In this document: piece by piece, positions 12,101 through 25,791 of the stretch
How positions within the stretch are numbered: the first letter of the stretch is position 1
Layout of the letters: the number at the start of each line of letters is the position of its first letter
DNA from: Sympetrum striolatum
Lineage: Eukaryota; Arthropoda; Insecta; Odonata; Libellulidae
DNA: 64,000 nucleotides
Assembly (NCBI GenBank): GCA_947579665.1
Contig: OX388347.1
Coordinates: 26,404,562-26,468,561, forward strand
Reading direction: 5' to 3'
Notes under the pieces: model-generated
What the model saw: the letters and a program-made list of their open reading frames with translations, nothing else
What the model was told of the DNA's origin: nothing
Database searches by the model: none
Program-made: the position numbers and the translations under genes

Positions 12101-15100
12101 AAGGAGATACAGCTTGCAAGATAGTTCAAGCCAAGATGGAATTCTACCAGAGTGAGAGTTATGGACAAAAGTTATACAAGCTTGACTAAGAAAAGGTATA
12201 ATAAAAATATTTATAAGGAGTGAATAGCAAGACTTAAAAAACACGGTCTTTAACAACAGTAGAAACAAGTATAGAAGCTATACAGGTATCACAAAACAGT
12301 AAAAGTAAATAATCAAAATAGATAAAACTATAACTAATGTAATTTAAATGAAGATGAAGAGCAAATAAATACATGGGCAGGATGAGAATAAGAGAAAAAT
12401 TGATAGGGAATATATTTCGGCACCATATTTTCCTAAAGGCATTAGAAGGATAGATGAATTGAATGAAAGAGAAATTAGAAAGATAGACATCGGTTGGATT
12501 ATGAGAGTTATGATAAGTCTTATAAAATAAGTTTATAAAATGAACTTAAGAGATCATCAAACTACAAGAAAAACTGTTTATCAGGTGGTCCACAAGGATG
12601 TTCACTAATTAAAGGGAGACTAAATAATCGATATGACAATAAAATTGTTCAATCAATAATAATTAAAATTGTATCCCATTAAATCGTATAGTAAAAATCC
12701 ACTAATCCACTTATACTTAGAGTTAATAACATGAGAGATAGAAGTGGTTGCCAGTTGAAAATATGGCCTGGGGCGTAGAAAAAAATCCATGGATTTTTAA
12801 CTCATGATTATGAAGACAATTTATTAAATATTGGAAGAAAATTAACCTTGGAGCTAATATTTAGCAGTATCTCTCTTCAAATGAAAATGCCAATAGCTGA
12901 TTCTGGCGACTCTACGCCGATGAATATCATACCGTTTACTAGGTTCATGCGAAATACGATTTTCGAAAAAAGACTTCGGTCTTAAAAATCAAGAGAAATT
13001 ACCTCAACGTACAAACAAGGTGTCTTTAGACTGCTTCATCTAAGCGAAACGCGTCTAAGTAATCATTATTAATCTTCGTGCTTATAAGGATCATTATCAG
13101 ACTATTTGACATCATCTTATGCTGAATAAAACGACAGTTTTTCCTGAAAGAAGTTCTAGGAGCACCTGATTAACTCTTTGCCGACTTAATAAGATGAATG
13201 AGAGGGAAACCCGAGCGAAGTGAAAAGGGCAAAAGAGTGACGAAGCGGAAATAGGATCGGCGATTTGAGGGGGCGAAGCGTGGGAAGCGGAAGGAACAGA
13301 TAAACACATACATTTATTGCGAGTAAAACAAAGGCTCCGACACGATTTCTGGGAATCCAATTTCTGAAATTACTTTCGTAATTACATGAATTCATTCTCT
13401 TCATATTTGGGAGCCTACATCACTCTTTTTATGCAATAATCCTCTTATAGTAGATAAATGATGAGACGATCTTAGACCCACCTTTAGCGTCACGCATCTA
13501 TTCTCTATTTCTACAGAAGCACCCTTCTGTAACTCTCCAAGCTTGACTCTGAAGTCATAGAAAAAATCGCTAATATATATAACTGACAAAGGCTCAAAAT
13601 ATTATTACCCCCTAGTACATGCGGTAATGCAGTTTACAGGACACATGCGTAGCTATGGGTGAAGTTTTCGATGTAAGTGAATACTAGCTTGCAATAACAA
13701 ACAAATAAGATGAGAAAATATTGAAAGGTCTGAGTAGAGTAAGATATTATCAAATTAAGGACCATGTATGTATGCTAAAATATATCAAATCAACAAATAT
13801 AAATGTATATATATTTATATATTTGTCAATTCCGATGATAGCTAGGTAATTTCGATGACAAAGAGTACAGGTAAATGTGACACTGAGAGCTTGAAGTATT
13901 TAACCTCAACATGTATGAAGTTTCCTTCAAGAAATAAACGCCACGATAGTAGTGTTTATAGTGTAAGGATGATATAGATTGGTAATAGATCTAGATGGAA
14001 CAGAGACGAAAGGATCGACAAACAGATTTCAAATTTAAACGATTGATGGATGATCTTAGATGGTAAATGTTGCGACAAAAGACAAATCTGGACCCACCGC
14101 GACGAGCAACTTAAATAATGAGGATGAAGAAATCCACCGCTGCTTCTCCAGGCTGTCAAATCGAAAGCAATTTACCCGTCGTGATAGTATCGAAGTGAAT
14201 GAATCCGGCTTGCGCTAAAAAGACCGTTACAATGACATTTACACTTGAGAAGGGCGTAAATCAGCCTCGGCAGAATCTCTTTGATCAATTCGCTCAGCGA
14301 ACTTGAATGGGTTTCCCTTGAAACGCCCACCAAAGTAAACTCTAAAAATGCGGACGTAGTATCTCGTACGATCTGTATACTAATTGCGACAGTTCCGTGT
14401 GTTCCGAACACATTTCAATTAATCAATTGGGGACATATTTAGTATTAAGTTTTAAATCTATACAGTCCGAAGGATTTTGATTAGTGTCACTTTAGTTTAG
14501 GCATTTTCATCATTTTATGCCATAAGTAAAAAAATACGCGATATGCATACGAAATATATATGATAATATTTAAAATTAATTTGAGCCTCACGAAACGTCG
14601 GAGAATACGTAAAAGAATTTTTTGTATTCAATATCTTTCAAACGTTCACCAATATTTTATCGTTATACATTTCGTCTTATTTTCATTTCATTATTTTGTT
14701 ATTTTAACCTTATTGGATTAGAGCGGAATGGTGTTCAAGGAGGATATTAGTGACATAGAAGGGAGAAAAATAATAGAAATAGAAAGCTGAATTAAGTAAA
14801 AACTGTGCTGTAGATAAAATATGTGGAGAGTTATCAGGATATAAGAAAATGTATTAAAAGATGCATTGATGGATCTGTCTGATAAGAAAGATGCATTCAT
14901 GGTGTTTACAAATACTGATGTGAGAGTTATGGAAGTGTAATAGGAGTAAATGAGGCATAAAGCTAGACGTATGAATGATAGATAATAATGCCAGTGATAC
15001 AAATGATTTCAATTATTCGTATATTATGAACTAGCGACATTTTCCAATCCCAAAAAGTGATTAGGATATATGTTTATAAATACAGCCATTTCAATTCATG

Positions 15101-15728
15101 CTATCGTCATAAATTCTTCTAGAACCCTGAAGTAAATTAGGCATGAGGTTATGCAGCATTATCATACTGCAACCGATAGAAAAATTAATTGATATTATGT
15201 ACATTCAATGAATGATAAAGCAAATTTATTATATAGAAAAAACATCGACAAATTTCTATTGTATGAACTATGGTTTATATTCCGACTCGTATTGTTGCAT
15301 AATGTTGGGAGCAAATATGTATTCTTTTTAGCTATTATGGGAATCCCCCCAGAGCAACAATAAACCCTTATCTAGCTAGTATGAAACAAAGTAAGGGGTC
15401 GACTAGGTCCTCCGTTAAATTAAAAATTAAAAATAACAGCATTGAGTCCAGATATACCCACGTTTGGGTGTCCCAAGATATAATGGAAATTTTTTTTTTC
15501 GTGAAATCAAACAAGCATGCTCTCTTTTTTTCCTATTTTACCTAATTAACTTACCTAATAAACATTATTGAGATTGGATTATGGTAACCCGTGCCGACTT
15601 GATGTCAAACAATTTCGAAAAATGAAAATTTGTACCCAGACGGGAAACATCAGGTAAGTGGGAAATTAACAAACGGATTCGCACGAATCTTTCATTACAC
15701 GTTCTTCGATTAAAAATAGTAAAAAAAT
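6172..15728. other. Long AT-rich stretch without recognisable genes
   Basis: I find no domain-bearing open frame here. A short inverted repeat (ATTGTTTAAAGTT near 8797-8811, complement near 8842-8858) lies in a very AT-rich patch. A G+C-richer island at 9290-9620 is listed separately. The other open frames, for example at 7958-8206, 11574-11765 and 14718-15002, show no family signature. Confidence 0.5.
9290..9620. other. G+C-richer island, unassigned
   Basis: Base composition rises and CpG dinucleotides are frequent, against strongly AT-rich surroundings. Overlapping open frames exist on both strands, but none shows a recognisable domain. It could be a conserved non-coding element, an exon remnant or chance. 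Confidence 0.3.
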
Positions 15729-16027
15729 GACCAACCGTTTAACTCAATGGCTAATTGTTTATTAAAAAAATAGCAACTGAATATCGGAGTTAGGCAACCA
15801 CACCATACACGTGCATTCCTATATAGATCTCGAGTTAATAGGAAATTATTTTCTTTCATAACTTTTTCTGATAACTTATATTCTTGCGATTAAATTTCAT
15901 CTTGCTACCTTCCGAGGATTCTTTAATTTTATTTAGCATTTATCGTAATTTACATAACTCCGTGCAGTGGGCTTGAATCGAAAAAGCTGTCCAATAATAT
16001 AAAAGTGGATTTTATTTGTGCGAACTT
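15729..16027 (-). repeat. Dispersed repeat family R1, copy 2
   Basis: This is the reverse-orientation partner of 3020-3276. The blocks appear in the same order when it is read on the minus strand. It is about 40 nt longer, mainly through an AT-rich insertion around 15835-15880. Divergence is substantial (roughly a quarter of positions by eye), so the copies are old. Confidence 0.85.
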
Positions 16028-19000
16028 TGACACATCGCATACTTACAGCTAAATAATTTCTGTTTACAGCCATTACTATCATTAATGTGTAAATTACTTT
16101 GATTCCTCTACTTTTAAAAATTAGAGGGTATGCGTTCGATAAAAATGACTTCGATTTTTTTGGGACCCCCTAATACATGTACTTTATATTCAACTTTTTA
16201 TTGGGTTGATTATAGAAACAGAACCTAATTTTTTCATCGTCTATCGGCTCATGTACAGCAAACAGCATAAAAAAGTTACCACCTAAGACGCAACCAGCAT
16301 AACTCGAGAAGGGCGAGTCTTTCAGATTCTCTGTTTTGAGCGCGCTTTTCGACTTCCTCTTTATGCCTGGCACGTTTTGAAGGCTTTTGTGATGATATAT
16401 ATTTTATAAATAATCGCTAAAAGCCATTGCTTTTGCAGCGGTAGAAGCAGTATTGTATTATGAAAGAATTAAACTCGTATTTCGTTAAATCGGATCGAAT
16501 CTCAAGCGTAATTCGCTCTTCTTCATAAAATATTGGACATGAATTACTTTGGCTGCTCATATTTCTTCCTAACATAATATTTTCCATCAATACAGATTTA
16601 GAATGAAATTGGTTATTTCAGTTAATGCTCCACATGCCCGCAGGATGAACGTTATCGTAAATATTATGCTTAATTATGATACGATAATTAAGAGAATATG
16701 AACTACTGTAAATTAGGTCAACGGAAGTAGGGAAAATTAGTAAAAAACGTAATAAGAATAAAAATGGAGTAATAATAAAATAATACCTGCTATTACAAAT
16801 AACATTGGATGATAGTGGACCTCAAAGCGTAAATATGGTGCTTGTTTATATTGAAAACGAATTTGTAAAATTGGCGAAGTTGTTTGGGCGCCATTAATAT
16901 AAGCAGGGAATTTTTATTTGTCTGATTTGCGGGTTCTTTACTTGAATGTTCAACCAATATTTAACTTTTTACGGTGTTAACTATCTATTTAAATTACCGA
17001 GATACCTCAATACTGTAAAGGTTCTTTGCAAAACCATTATTAGACGAAGTTAATATACGTTATTAATCTACTTAAAAAGATATGCTGAAATATGTGATGA
17101 TGTATGTAACTATGGTCGTATGATATGAGTAGCACTTAGCACTAATATTATAAATATAATAATGGTGTTGCAGATTTATGAAAGATAGTTAAGTTAGAAG
17201 TACATTTTAATTAACTATCTGCGAGCCTCCATAAGGCTTATTGCAGAGGGTGTGAAACACTCAACTATCTAAATAATTTACATATTTACACACCTTATAC
17301 TATACGTAAGATGATAGCGATATAGGCCATCTGTCCTCGCTATGATCTCGTGATAATCTTTTTACCATCTGGCTGCGAAAGTCACGATTGTTGAGAATAG
17401 GGATCATGTCGTCGCGTATTTCGTCATGTAAATCACATCTAAGGAATATATCTAAGAAGTATTGTCTTTACAGAGTTATGTTTAAAAGATATTCTTAAAA
17501 GATACCCAGCGGAGGGCTCCGATCATTTTGGACTCATTGTTATCTAACCTGTAGTCTCTTGACGAACCGTTTTATATTTTAGGTGCGAAAATTTCTTTTG
17601 GATAATGAAATCAGAAGGACTAGTCGTGCAGAGTCGAGTCAAGCGCAAAACGTATGTACCTTACGTATATCCCATGCATATACATAGTGATCTAACTCTA
17701 GTGGTCCACCTGGATCCCTTTGAGAACCTCTAACCTAGAGCTTTAATCCCTGCAGTAATAAATTAGAGAGGAATTAAAGATACGGTAAACTCTGACCAAA
17801 TGCTCCTCTACTTCTCGCTGGCATCGACAATAGATTGATATCGTTATCGCTCGAATCTAAATTTAATTCGGCGAATCGGCATTTACGCTGCCTAATCGAA
17901 TAAAAGCGACTGATTTCCGAGCCCCATTTAACAAGTGGGTCTAGGTCAATCACTCGTAACGCGAGGACAACTTGGGGTCGTGACATTAACATCCAAACGG
18001 CGTTTTCTCCGTCCGGAAACAATGGGAGAGAACGAAGAGCACGACGGATATCGCCCACGAGATTCGGATGAATTTAATCACTGTTAACTATAAACAGGAC
18101 TCGAATGAAAGCTGGGAGTCAGAGGTCAAACGGGAAGACAATGCGTGAGAAGGTGGAAGATTTGAAGAGGGAAGGAAATGAGGCGGATCTGAGAAAGAGC
18201 GTGTGGGGGCAGAGGGGCGGATGACGTCCTCAAGTCTTTCCCCCTTCACGCCGTTCGCAAAGGCTGAAGTTTACTCTACTTCCACCGCGAACGATCTTTA
18301 CTGACCCCAGTTAAAGATATGCGTACTTGCTGAATGGAAAAACGAAGGTAATCTTGGCGCCATTCTTCACTTGTTATGCAAAAATAAAAGGAGAGACGCA
18401 GAATGCAGGGCCGAGCTTGTTTACTAACAACGGAGTTACGAGCGGTGCTGCGATTTCACGGAATTTCATTCTGATCTTTACCGACAACAACCTCCGCGAC
18501 GGTTTTATGAATTCGAAGAATTTTACCTTCTCAGAATATGCCTTGAGCGCCTTTAGGCGGAAACATAACATCTTAGCATAACAGTATAACTTCATCTTTA
18601 ATATTTTTCTTATTTTCCTAGCTTCATATGCTTATTTATGCTCATCATCAACTGATTCAAATTTATATTTTTCAACAGTATATCCACACGCCGAAAGTAA
18701 ACTTGCAGAGACAATATTACGGCGTAGGTTCCCGCGGCACTGCTTACTTTAATTCTTATCATTGTTGTAATTGTATCTGGATCAATTATGTTTTCGTTAT
18801 TTGCATAGTACAAAATAAGTTTTAAATTTGTATGGTATCTACTGTAACGTTTTAGCGTTATTTATATTTTGTATGTTACACTTGATTACTTTTAAACTGT
18901 GAATGGAGTAAAACCTGCAATAAACGATATAACCATTATCTCCCTCCAAGTGATTTTTTAATTACATAATAATTAGAATTTCTTACTTATTCTGATATTC

Positions 19001-19658
19001 TTATGATAAATGGTCAATAAATTTACTATTTAACGCTAAGAAAATTAATTAAAAATAAATAATATAAATTACTCTAATATTTATGTAATAAAAATTAACA
19101 ATATCCAAAGTGTTGAAAGCATTGAAGGTTCAACAGTAACTTTTATAAGTATCCTAGCAAAAGTTGATCAGCCCGACGAGATACTGAGAATAACCTTCAG
19201 ATATTATAGGATCATTAAACTTTAGCATTTAAACATCCAACATTTGATTACATGATAGATACTAATTTACTATTTAAGGAAAGGAACGTCACTCCAATAT
19301 TTAAAAGTGAATTAAATGATGACCCGGCAAAGCACTTGCCTATATTTTAACACCATCGAGTGATAAAATAATAGATAATACAATTGTTAGTCCTTCAATA
19401 AGTTATCTCAAAACGTCTTAATGCATATTAAGTAAACGTTTTTTGTAAGACATAATCACACAGCGTAATTAGATTACGATTCCTTGAAATAAGCTGAAGT
19501 TAAAAACTAATTTAGATAATTTTAAATTTCAGTAAAGAATTTTATGGTCTAAATAATCATATATCCTTATACAAATCAAAGGTCGTGACAACCAATGGAG
19601 ATAACAATAAAATGGAATCTCTCTGTTATAGAACTACGAGTGGTACAGGATGGAAATA
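16028..19658. other. Mostly AT-rich non-coding stretch
   Basis: No gene was recognised. The stretch contains the G+C-richer island 17780-18320, listed separately. The 94-codon minus-strand frame at 17774-18058 has no identifiable domain. Confidence 0.5.
17780..18320. other. G+C-richer island with a CRE-like TGACGTC
   Basis: A purine-rich, G+C-richer segment includes GATGACGTCC near 18220 (a CRE/ATF-type palindrome) and a pyrimidine tract. Such features can occur at promoters or enhancers, but there is no TATA box with an initiator or an exon that I can defend. Confidence 0.25.
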
Positions 19659-19796
19659 GTCCCAGCCTGGTTTAAAGTAAGGTTAAAAAATGGCGTCCCG
19701 CAGGGTAGCGTAATTGGACCATTACTATTTTGAGGATACATCAACGATCTTGATAGTAAAATAAGGATTTTCAAGAACGACTCGGTAATTTATTGG
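19659..19796 (+). pseudogene. LINE reverse-transcriptase relic
   Basis: One reading frame of 46 codons gives VPAWFKVRLKNGVPQGSVIG, then PLLF, a stop, GYINDLDSK and a degraded IFKNDSVIY. This is the central block of a non-LTR reverse transcriptase: the S/N-GVPQGSVLGP-LF-YINDL motif followed by what was the F-ADD catalytic box. Here the catalytic Asp pair has decayed to ND, and a stop interrupts the frame. Nothing supportable remains of the flanking domains. It is an old non-functional fragment, about 3.9 kb upstream of the better-preserved LINE and of a different family. Confidence 0.8.
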
Positions 19797-20358
19797 AATC
19801 TCAGCTTTCATTATTTTCCTTCGACGTCCTTCGCCTTCTAAAGGTAAATTGGGCGTTTCCAAAAAGTGCGGCTATCCCTTCTTGTATTCTCCGAATACAG
19901 GTGAAAGAGGCGAGGAAAGCCGACAAAGACGGCAATTGGAGATTATAAACCTCTAAAACCTCAAAGTTGCTAGGACTATTCTATATCACATTCGCCTTCT
20001 GTTTAAAAACTAATCAGGTAATTTTGTTGTTTCGAACGCTATTTTTGCAACAAATTTATGGAATTTAGGTATACTTTAACACCATGGTATATTGATCAAG
20101 CTTATTTACTTGCATAAACAAAGTAGTAGCCGGCGGTGTTTCTTATATAGATATTTTACGAAAATAAATTGATGAATTAAAATTTAAAATAGTAAAGGTT
20201 GGTTGCTGGTCAATATTACGAAATAAACGTGGAGCCACAGATGAATCACGAAAATAAGAACGGGAAGATTGAGTGACTAACATAGAAGTCCTTCAAATGG
20301 AGGGAGAAAAGCCCATTGAACACAATAAGGAGAAGCGAAAAGCCTGCAGTAAAGTAAT

Positions 20359-20433
20359 CCACCATTAGAAAAGGAAGTCATGAAAGCACTGAAGATGGGG
20401 AAGATTACTTGGGAAGGAATTGAAGTGATTGCG
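20359..20433 (+). pseudogene. Possible LINE reverse-transcriptase N-terminal relic
   Basis: The frame PPLEKEVMKALKMGKITWEG resembles the start of many LINE reverse transcriptases (PP...EV..AI..MKNGKAPG.D). Further downstream, RGLGSTLNIYK (about 20510-20555) and FRPKREEIK (about 20685-20715) loosely resemble the YRGISLLNT.YK and GFR.GRGTRDQI motifs in the correct order. Each match is weak; the order of three raises the likelihood. The identification is tentative. Confidence 0.35.
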
Positions 20434-20740
20434 TAATGCAAGAGGAGGAGAGAGTCAAACCGTGGAAATAAGAAGAGATTGGCGGTAGATAACTATGAGA
20501 TCTGCTACATAAGGAGGGGTTTAGGGTCAACTCTCAACATTTATAAGGGCGAAACGAATGACTCAGTGTGGTGTATAACATAAGGATTGATGAATTATCC
20601 TTCAATGAATATTCGATGTACTTCCTAAAGTGGGTACAAATAAGATGATGACATAACGGGAAACAGCGTCTTCGAAGGCAGGCTTTCGTCCAAAAAGAGA
20701 AGAAATAAAGTAGTAATTCGACCGCTGAGTGTCCAATATT

Positions 20741-23659
20741 CCGAAGCAGAAGGCCAATTCAATCAATTCGAATTGGGTCGCATAAACAAGATACTCTCCT
20801 TAACCCAGCTAATGTGAGTCTCCAGAAACTTTCTCGAAGCGGCATGTTAGAAGAAAATGTATGATAATTTTATTTAAATCGATTTAACTTTTTGTAGTCA
20901 AAAGTAGGTATCTCACTATGTGATCAAATTATTCAGCCAGTGAAATTTTAAGAGACGGCTGATTCTTACAAGGAGATTAATCTTCAAATTATGTTTTACC
21001 AAACCTTGGAACCTAAGAAAAAAATCCGAAGAATCCAAAAATCTCTCCTTTCTTAAATGTTTCCAATACACGCTAAAAGTAAATGCAATTTATCTGTTAA
21101 TGTTTCTTCAGGATGGCCGCTTTAGCAGGAACTGATTTTTCAAATTGAATTAAAAAAAATGGGAACAAATAAGAACTTGTTAGACCCTTGCCCGATGAAT
21201 GGCAAAAACATCTACAGCAAAATGTTCCATAATAGGCCATCATGAATGCTATAAATACTTAATGATCTGCAAATATATCAGAATGATGTAAAAAAAAGAT
21301 TTTTTTTTTATCGCAGAAATGTTTACCTACTAGTAAAAGATTGCGGGGAACGGTCTCAAGCAAACCATTCAAGATAATTAATTTATCAAAAATTGAAAAT
21401 ATATCATCAAATAAAACTTTACCATTTTTTATTAAACTTAATTAACAGTATTATTTCCACCTAATTATGGGATTCCCGCTTCGTTTAAAACAAAACTATA
21501 CCACACCTACTTACTTGTCACAAACATAAATTAAGTACGTACTTTCGATACACACAATAACAAGCAACAACTAATAAATGGTAGATATTATATGACATTT
21601 AACTATCATTAGACATAATAGACGTTTTATAGAACATTTATATTTATTATATAGATTTATAGAATCTTTTATAGTTACGCTACAAAAAATTATTTAGACT
21701 AAATATGGAACTTTGTAAAATAAAGAGCTAAAGACAGCAGAAAATTAAAATATGTGTTAACTGAAAAATATGGATAGGAAACACGGATAGCACACGGTCT
21801 CCGTTCAGGAATATAGGTATATATTTAAAACTCCTGCAATATTCCAACAAATTAAGAGCCAAGGAGAAGCCATTTATGTCAATCAAACCCCAATATGAAA
21901 TCATATTTCTTTAAAAAAGCTAAGAATAACGTCGCAAAATATTAATTTAATAAAAATTCTGAATAAGTAAAAGATCATAAAAGTAAGCAAGCGCCTAAAA
22001 AACTTCAACTTTGCCTTCGTGTCAAGATTGGTTGAATACACTCTTATTTATAATTACATCACAATGACAATCGCTTCCTATGAGAACCTATCAACAGCAG
22101 GAAAAGTAGTCAAGTGAATAAAAGTAGCTAAGTTTTATGATTAAATGGACAAGGTTGCTCCTTGAAAAATTCTTTGTTTGCAGAAAGTATTCAGAAGATA
22201 AAAAATAAGAGCGAGTAATAAGTAAACGGACAAAAATAGGATAAACTTAATTATTTCCCAAAATAAGCAGTTGCTAATGAGTTTTTGTAAATGACATCGT
22301 ATCTGGCATGGACTTAGGAATCCAAGAAAGAAAGAAATAAGATCACGGATCGATACATTTTACTATTTAAAGTTGCTAATGCCAGCATTATTATTAACCC
22401 GTAAGAAAATATTTTCAAAATATATCAGGTTCCAAATTTTTTCTTTACCATGATGTCATATTAGTTCTGGATAACTGAAAATCTATATAGATGCCAAACG
22501 AAATTTCCTTACTTTTTAAGATTAAAAGTAATTATATAAGGTTTAACTTGATGGTAGGTATTGCTTAAGATATGGTAGCCCTCAAGAACTCCATCCAATT
22601 CCACTTGGTCATAACAATAGCTTAGTATAGGGCATGAGAAAACTACGTAAGATGAGGAATGAGGTAGTTTGCCTCACTGGCTCACAAGTCACGTAGATAC
22701 AGCGCAATGACCCTGTGAGTAACATTTTTCATAGAATGCAATGAGGAATGACATCAGAGAGTAAACGGGTACAGAGGTTGACTGAACAGCTAAAGAACCA
22801 CCCACATACGTCACTCCACCAATCATGGTTTCTAAAGAAGACAATAGAGGAAGTTTGAAAAGACTAAAGTAATAAGCGAAGAATAATTGGTATGGAAATA
22901 AAGCGTTACGTAAACCATTTCCCGTATGCCTGGTGCTTACTATGATGCCGCGCGATGGTGTCATTTCAAGAGTGAGGTCATGGCGCGCACGCCCTCAAAC
23001 GTCACAAGGACATCAGCGAATGAGAAGCAGCCTCTTTCTTTTTAAACGGCTGCTTTACTCCTCCAAGAATTGTAGAACCATGTGCGTCATTAGAGAAAAA
23101 AGAGAGGAAGAAGTTTCACCTCCACTGAGAGCATTACAACACGTCGCTAAGAACGAACAAACCGCTTTGAACTAAAAACTCAAAAAATAAACAAAAATAT
23201 TTTTTTAATTTTCCCAAAATTTGAATATGGCGCCATATTCTTCGTAGCATTTTCATTCATAAAACACAAAGGGCTAACTAAAAAGATGTATTGATACCAA
23301 CTTAAAATCTAAGCGCTAGAAAGCGTTTACGATGTTTAGCATCATCTGGGTGCTGCGATTCAAAACCAGGATATAGTGTCATCATCATACCGTATCACTA
23401 TAATTCTAAGTACTACTATAGAGTTGCAGAATTATTTTCCTCAGCTTACGTAAATAATTCCTAAAAAGAAACATTTTTAGTAAACTCTCTATGTTTGCCA
23501 GGGAATACAATAAGGCTAAGGTCTAAATTATCGGTATTATAAACATTGATATTCATATAGATATATGAAAATACAACATTTGAAACATATCTGAAACACA
23601 TTTGAATAAATAATTTTTCCGGTTTTCAACATAACAAGCAAAGATTCTAAAGAAAATTT
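20741..23659. other. AT-rich non-coding stretch
   Basis: No gene or recognisable element was found. The open frames at 22689-22964 (minus) and 22933-23175 (plus) overlap each other and lack domains. Confidence 0.5.
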
Positions 23660-25300
23660 CCGAATAAAAAATTACAAATCCCAAGGACAAGACGGCATAC
23701 CTTGCGAAGCCATAAAATTGGGTGAACAAGAATTAGTACCATATTTAAAAATAAATTTTTAATGTAGGCATAAAATATAGTCAAATTCCGGAAGATTGGA
23801 AATCAGCTACGGTGGTTTCCATACATAAAGGGGGCAGTAAAAAACTAATAAAGAATTATCAACCGCTAAGTCTAACGAGCGTAATCTGCAATATCTTCCA
23901 AAAAATAGTTGCCGATTATCTAAAAGATTTTTGGGAAAAAGAGGGATGGATTAAACAATATCAACATGGTTTTAGAAAGGGTTTTTCGTGCGAATCGCAG
24001 ATATTAGGATTACAACACGTCTTAGTTAATGCTCAGGAAATGGGAGAACAGGTCGATGCAACAGTAACAGATTTAGCAAAATCGTTTGACGTTGTAGACC
24101 ATGAAATTTTATTTTCATAGAAAATGAGCACAATGAACTTTGATCCAAGAATAATAAGATGGATAGATTCTTTTATTAAATGTAGGAAACAGAATACAAA
24201 TTGGAAATAAGTTATCCGATGAAATCACAGTAACATCAGGCGTAGCTCAAGGTAGCGTGCTGGGTCCTTTACTCTTCTTAATATTTATTAATGACTTACC
24301 AACGGGTTTAATATTTAACAGCTTAAGGTGAATTTGTGACTCTTTATAATAACATTTGCTGTCAGTGGTGAGTCTCTATTGATACTTACCAACGGGAATA
24401 AAATCAAAAATTCGTTTATTCGCAGACGATTGTATTATATACATCTATATATAATAGATAGGAATATAAAAAACGAGAACGAGAATTGCTTGGGACTTCA
24501 AGAGGATTTAACTGCCTAAATAGCTTGGTTTTGTCTAATAAATTAGAAAATAATATAATTAAATGTAAAGTCATCAGTTTTAATAAGAGTAAATAACAAC
24601 ACGCATATCATCTAAGGGGGGGTTCTGCCTAGTGAGCAAACGGTGAAATACTTAGGTTTAACATTCAGTAGGGCCTTGAAATGGAATGATCACAGAGAGC
24701 GTATCATTTTGGAAGCCAACAAAGTATTAAACTTCCTAGTGCGTACTCTTAGTAAATCAAATAAGAATGTTAAGGAGGCTGCGTACAAATCATTTGCTAG
24801 GCAAATTAAATCCTTAGAGGAATTATCAAACGAAGTCACAATGGCAAAATTTCATGGCAAAAAAGACCATAGATATAAAGTTAAATTAATAAAAACAGCG
24901 AACAAACATTAGTAAATTCTCTTTTCTAAATCGTGCTGTTACAGATTGGAATGATTTGCCTGCAGGAGTCTTGGAGACCTTCCCAAAACTTCTTAGGGAG
25001 TTTGTAAAATGATAGGGTAAAAATATTAAGGACGAGTGAGGTTGACGTTGACGAGTACAGGTGGAGTAGGGTAGGGTGATGTACGGTGGAGATTTGTCCC
25101 CGGGACCGCTACGGTAGCCGTGAAGGCCTACTGGGAACCCTGAAAAAACTTGTATCATGAGGGAAAGGAAGGATAAATTTGAGAATATATAAATTTTTGT
25201 AACTACAAAAACATTTGATGGGATTTATAATAATATGTGTAATGTATGTAATATGTGTTACCACCGGACGAATAGTCCATTTGTAGCATTTATAATAATA
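23660..25300 (+). pseudogene. Degraded CR1/L2-group LINE (reverse transcriptase and 3' end)
   Basis: Several frames joined by frameshifts and stops encode a non-LTR reverse transcriptase. In order they show GQDGIP (thumb-proximal start), a YQPLSLTSVICN block, QHGFRKGFSCESQ, TDLAKSFDVVDH (first catalytic box, with the usual D-x-SKAFD changed to DLAKSFD), SGVAQGSVLGPLLFLIFIND and RLFADDCIIY (the FADD box, intact). After these come KYLGLTFSRALKWNDH and TDWNDLPAGVLETFPKLL, typical of the C-terminal region. The central C-terminal part is missing: IKSLEE passes directly to HGKKDHRYKVK. No endonuclease domain precedes the reverse transcriptase, so the copy is 5'-truncated. The 3' end carries a GGAC/GTCC hairpin and an ATA run. 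Assignment to the CR1/L2 part of the Jockey superfamily is from motif style. Confidence 0.9.
24294..24396. mobile_element. 77-bp insertion in the LINE with 13-bp duplication
   Basis: ACTTACCAACGGG occurs at 24294-24306 and again at 24384-24396, flanking 77 bp (24307-24383) that do not belong to the reverse transcriptase. Removing the insert and one copy restores a continuous reading frame from NDLPTG to RLFADD. The direct repeat therefore behaves as a target-site duplication. The insert is AT-rich, non-coding and unlike the SINEs here. A replication-slippage or repair duplication with filler is the alternative. Confidence 0.8.
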
Positions 25301-25303
25301 ATA
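25266..25303 (+). repeat. LINE 3' hairpin and ATA microsatellite
   Basis: GGAC (25266-25269) pairs with GTCC (25275-25278) over a 5-nt loop. It is followed after about 15 nt by an ATA/ATT run. This is the 3' terminus of the LINE above. Confidence 0.65.
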
Positions 25304-25460
25304 TGAGAGAGAAGAACTTCAAATGGGCTAACCTTAGCACAATTCATCGTCTCTTTGACTAATCTTATAAGGGCCTCATTGATTTAAGATTAAATTTTGA
25401 ACAACGAAAAGTTTATCAATTTCAATTGTTATGTAATATTCATGAAACCGTAACCAATAA

Positions 25461-25607
25461 TATTAAATTAAATTCAGCTGAAAGAGAATATTCTTGTATT
25501 TTTTCATGTATACTACTGATTTAATGTAAATTAACTTAATAAATCATTCACGTCATTTAAAAAAATAATGATATTAAATTAAATTCTGCTGAAAGAGAAT
25601 ATTGTTC
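25461..25607 (+). repeat. Local direct duplication, period 111 bp
   Basis: TATTAAATTAAATT-AGCTGAAAG (25461-25496) recurs at 25572-25607 with about two differences over 36 nt. It is a local tandem duplication of AT-rich sequence downstream of the LINE tail. Confidence 0.8.
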
Positions 25608-25791
25608 TCACAACGTAATATGAGTACGTAATATTCCATTCCTAATTTATATCACTTTAAACTAATCATATAACTATAACCCATTGCAGTACATTATATT
25701 ACTTACTTCCCCTATCCTTACGATGGGGTTCATTCAGTGAGATTATCTGGGTTTACCTGTGAAGGACGAAAAACCTCCGGATAAAGAAAAA

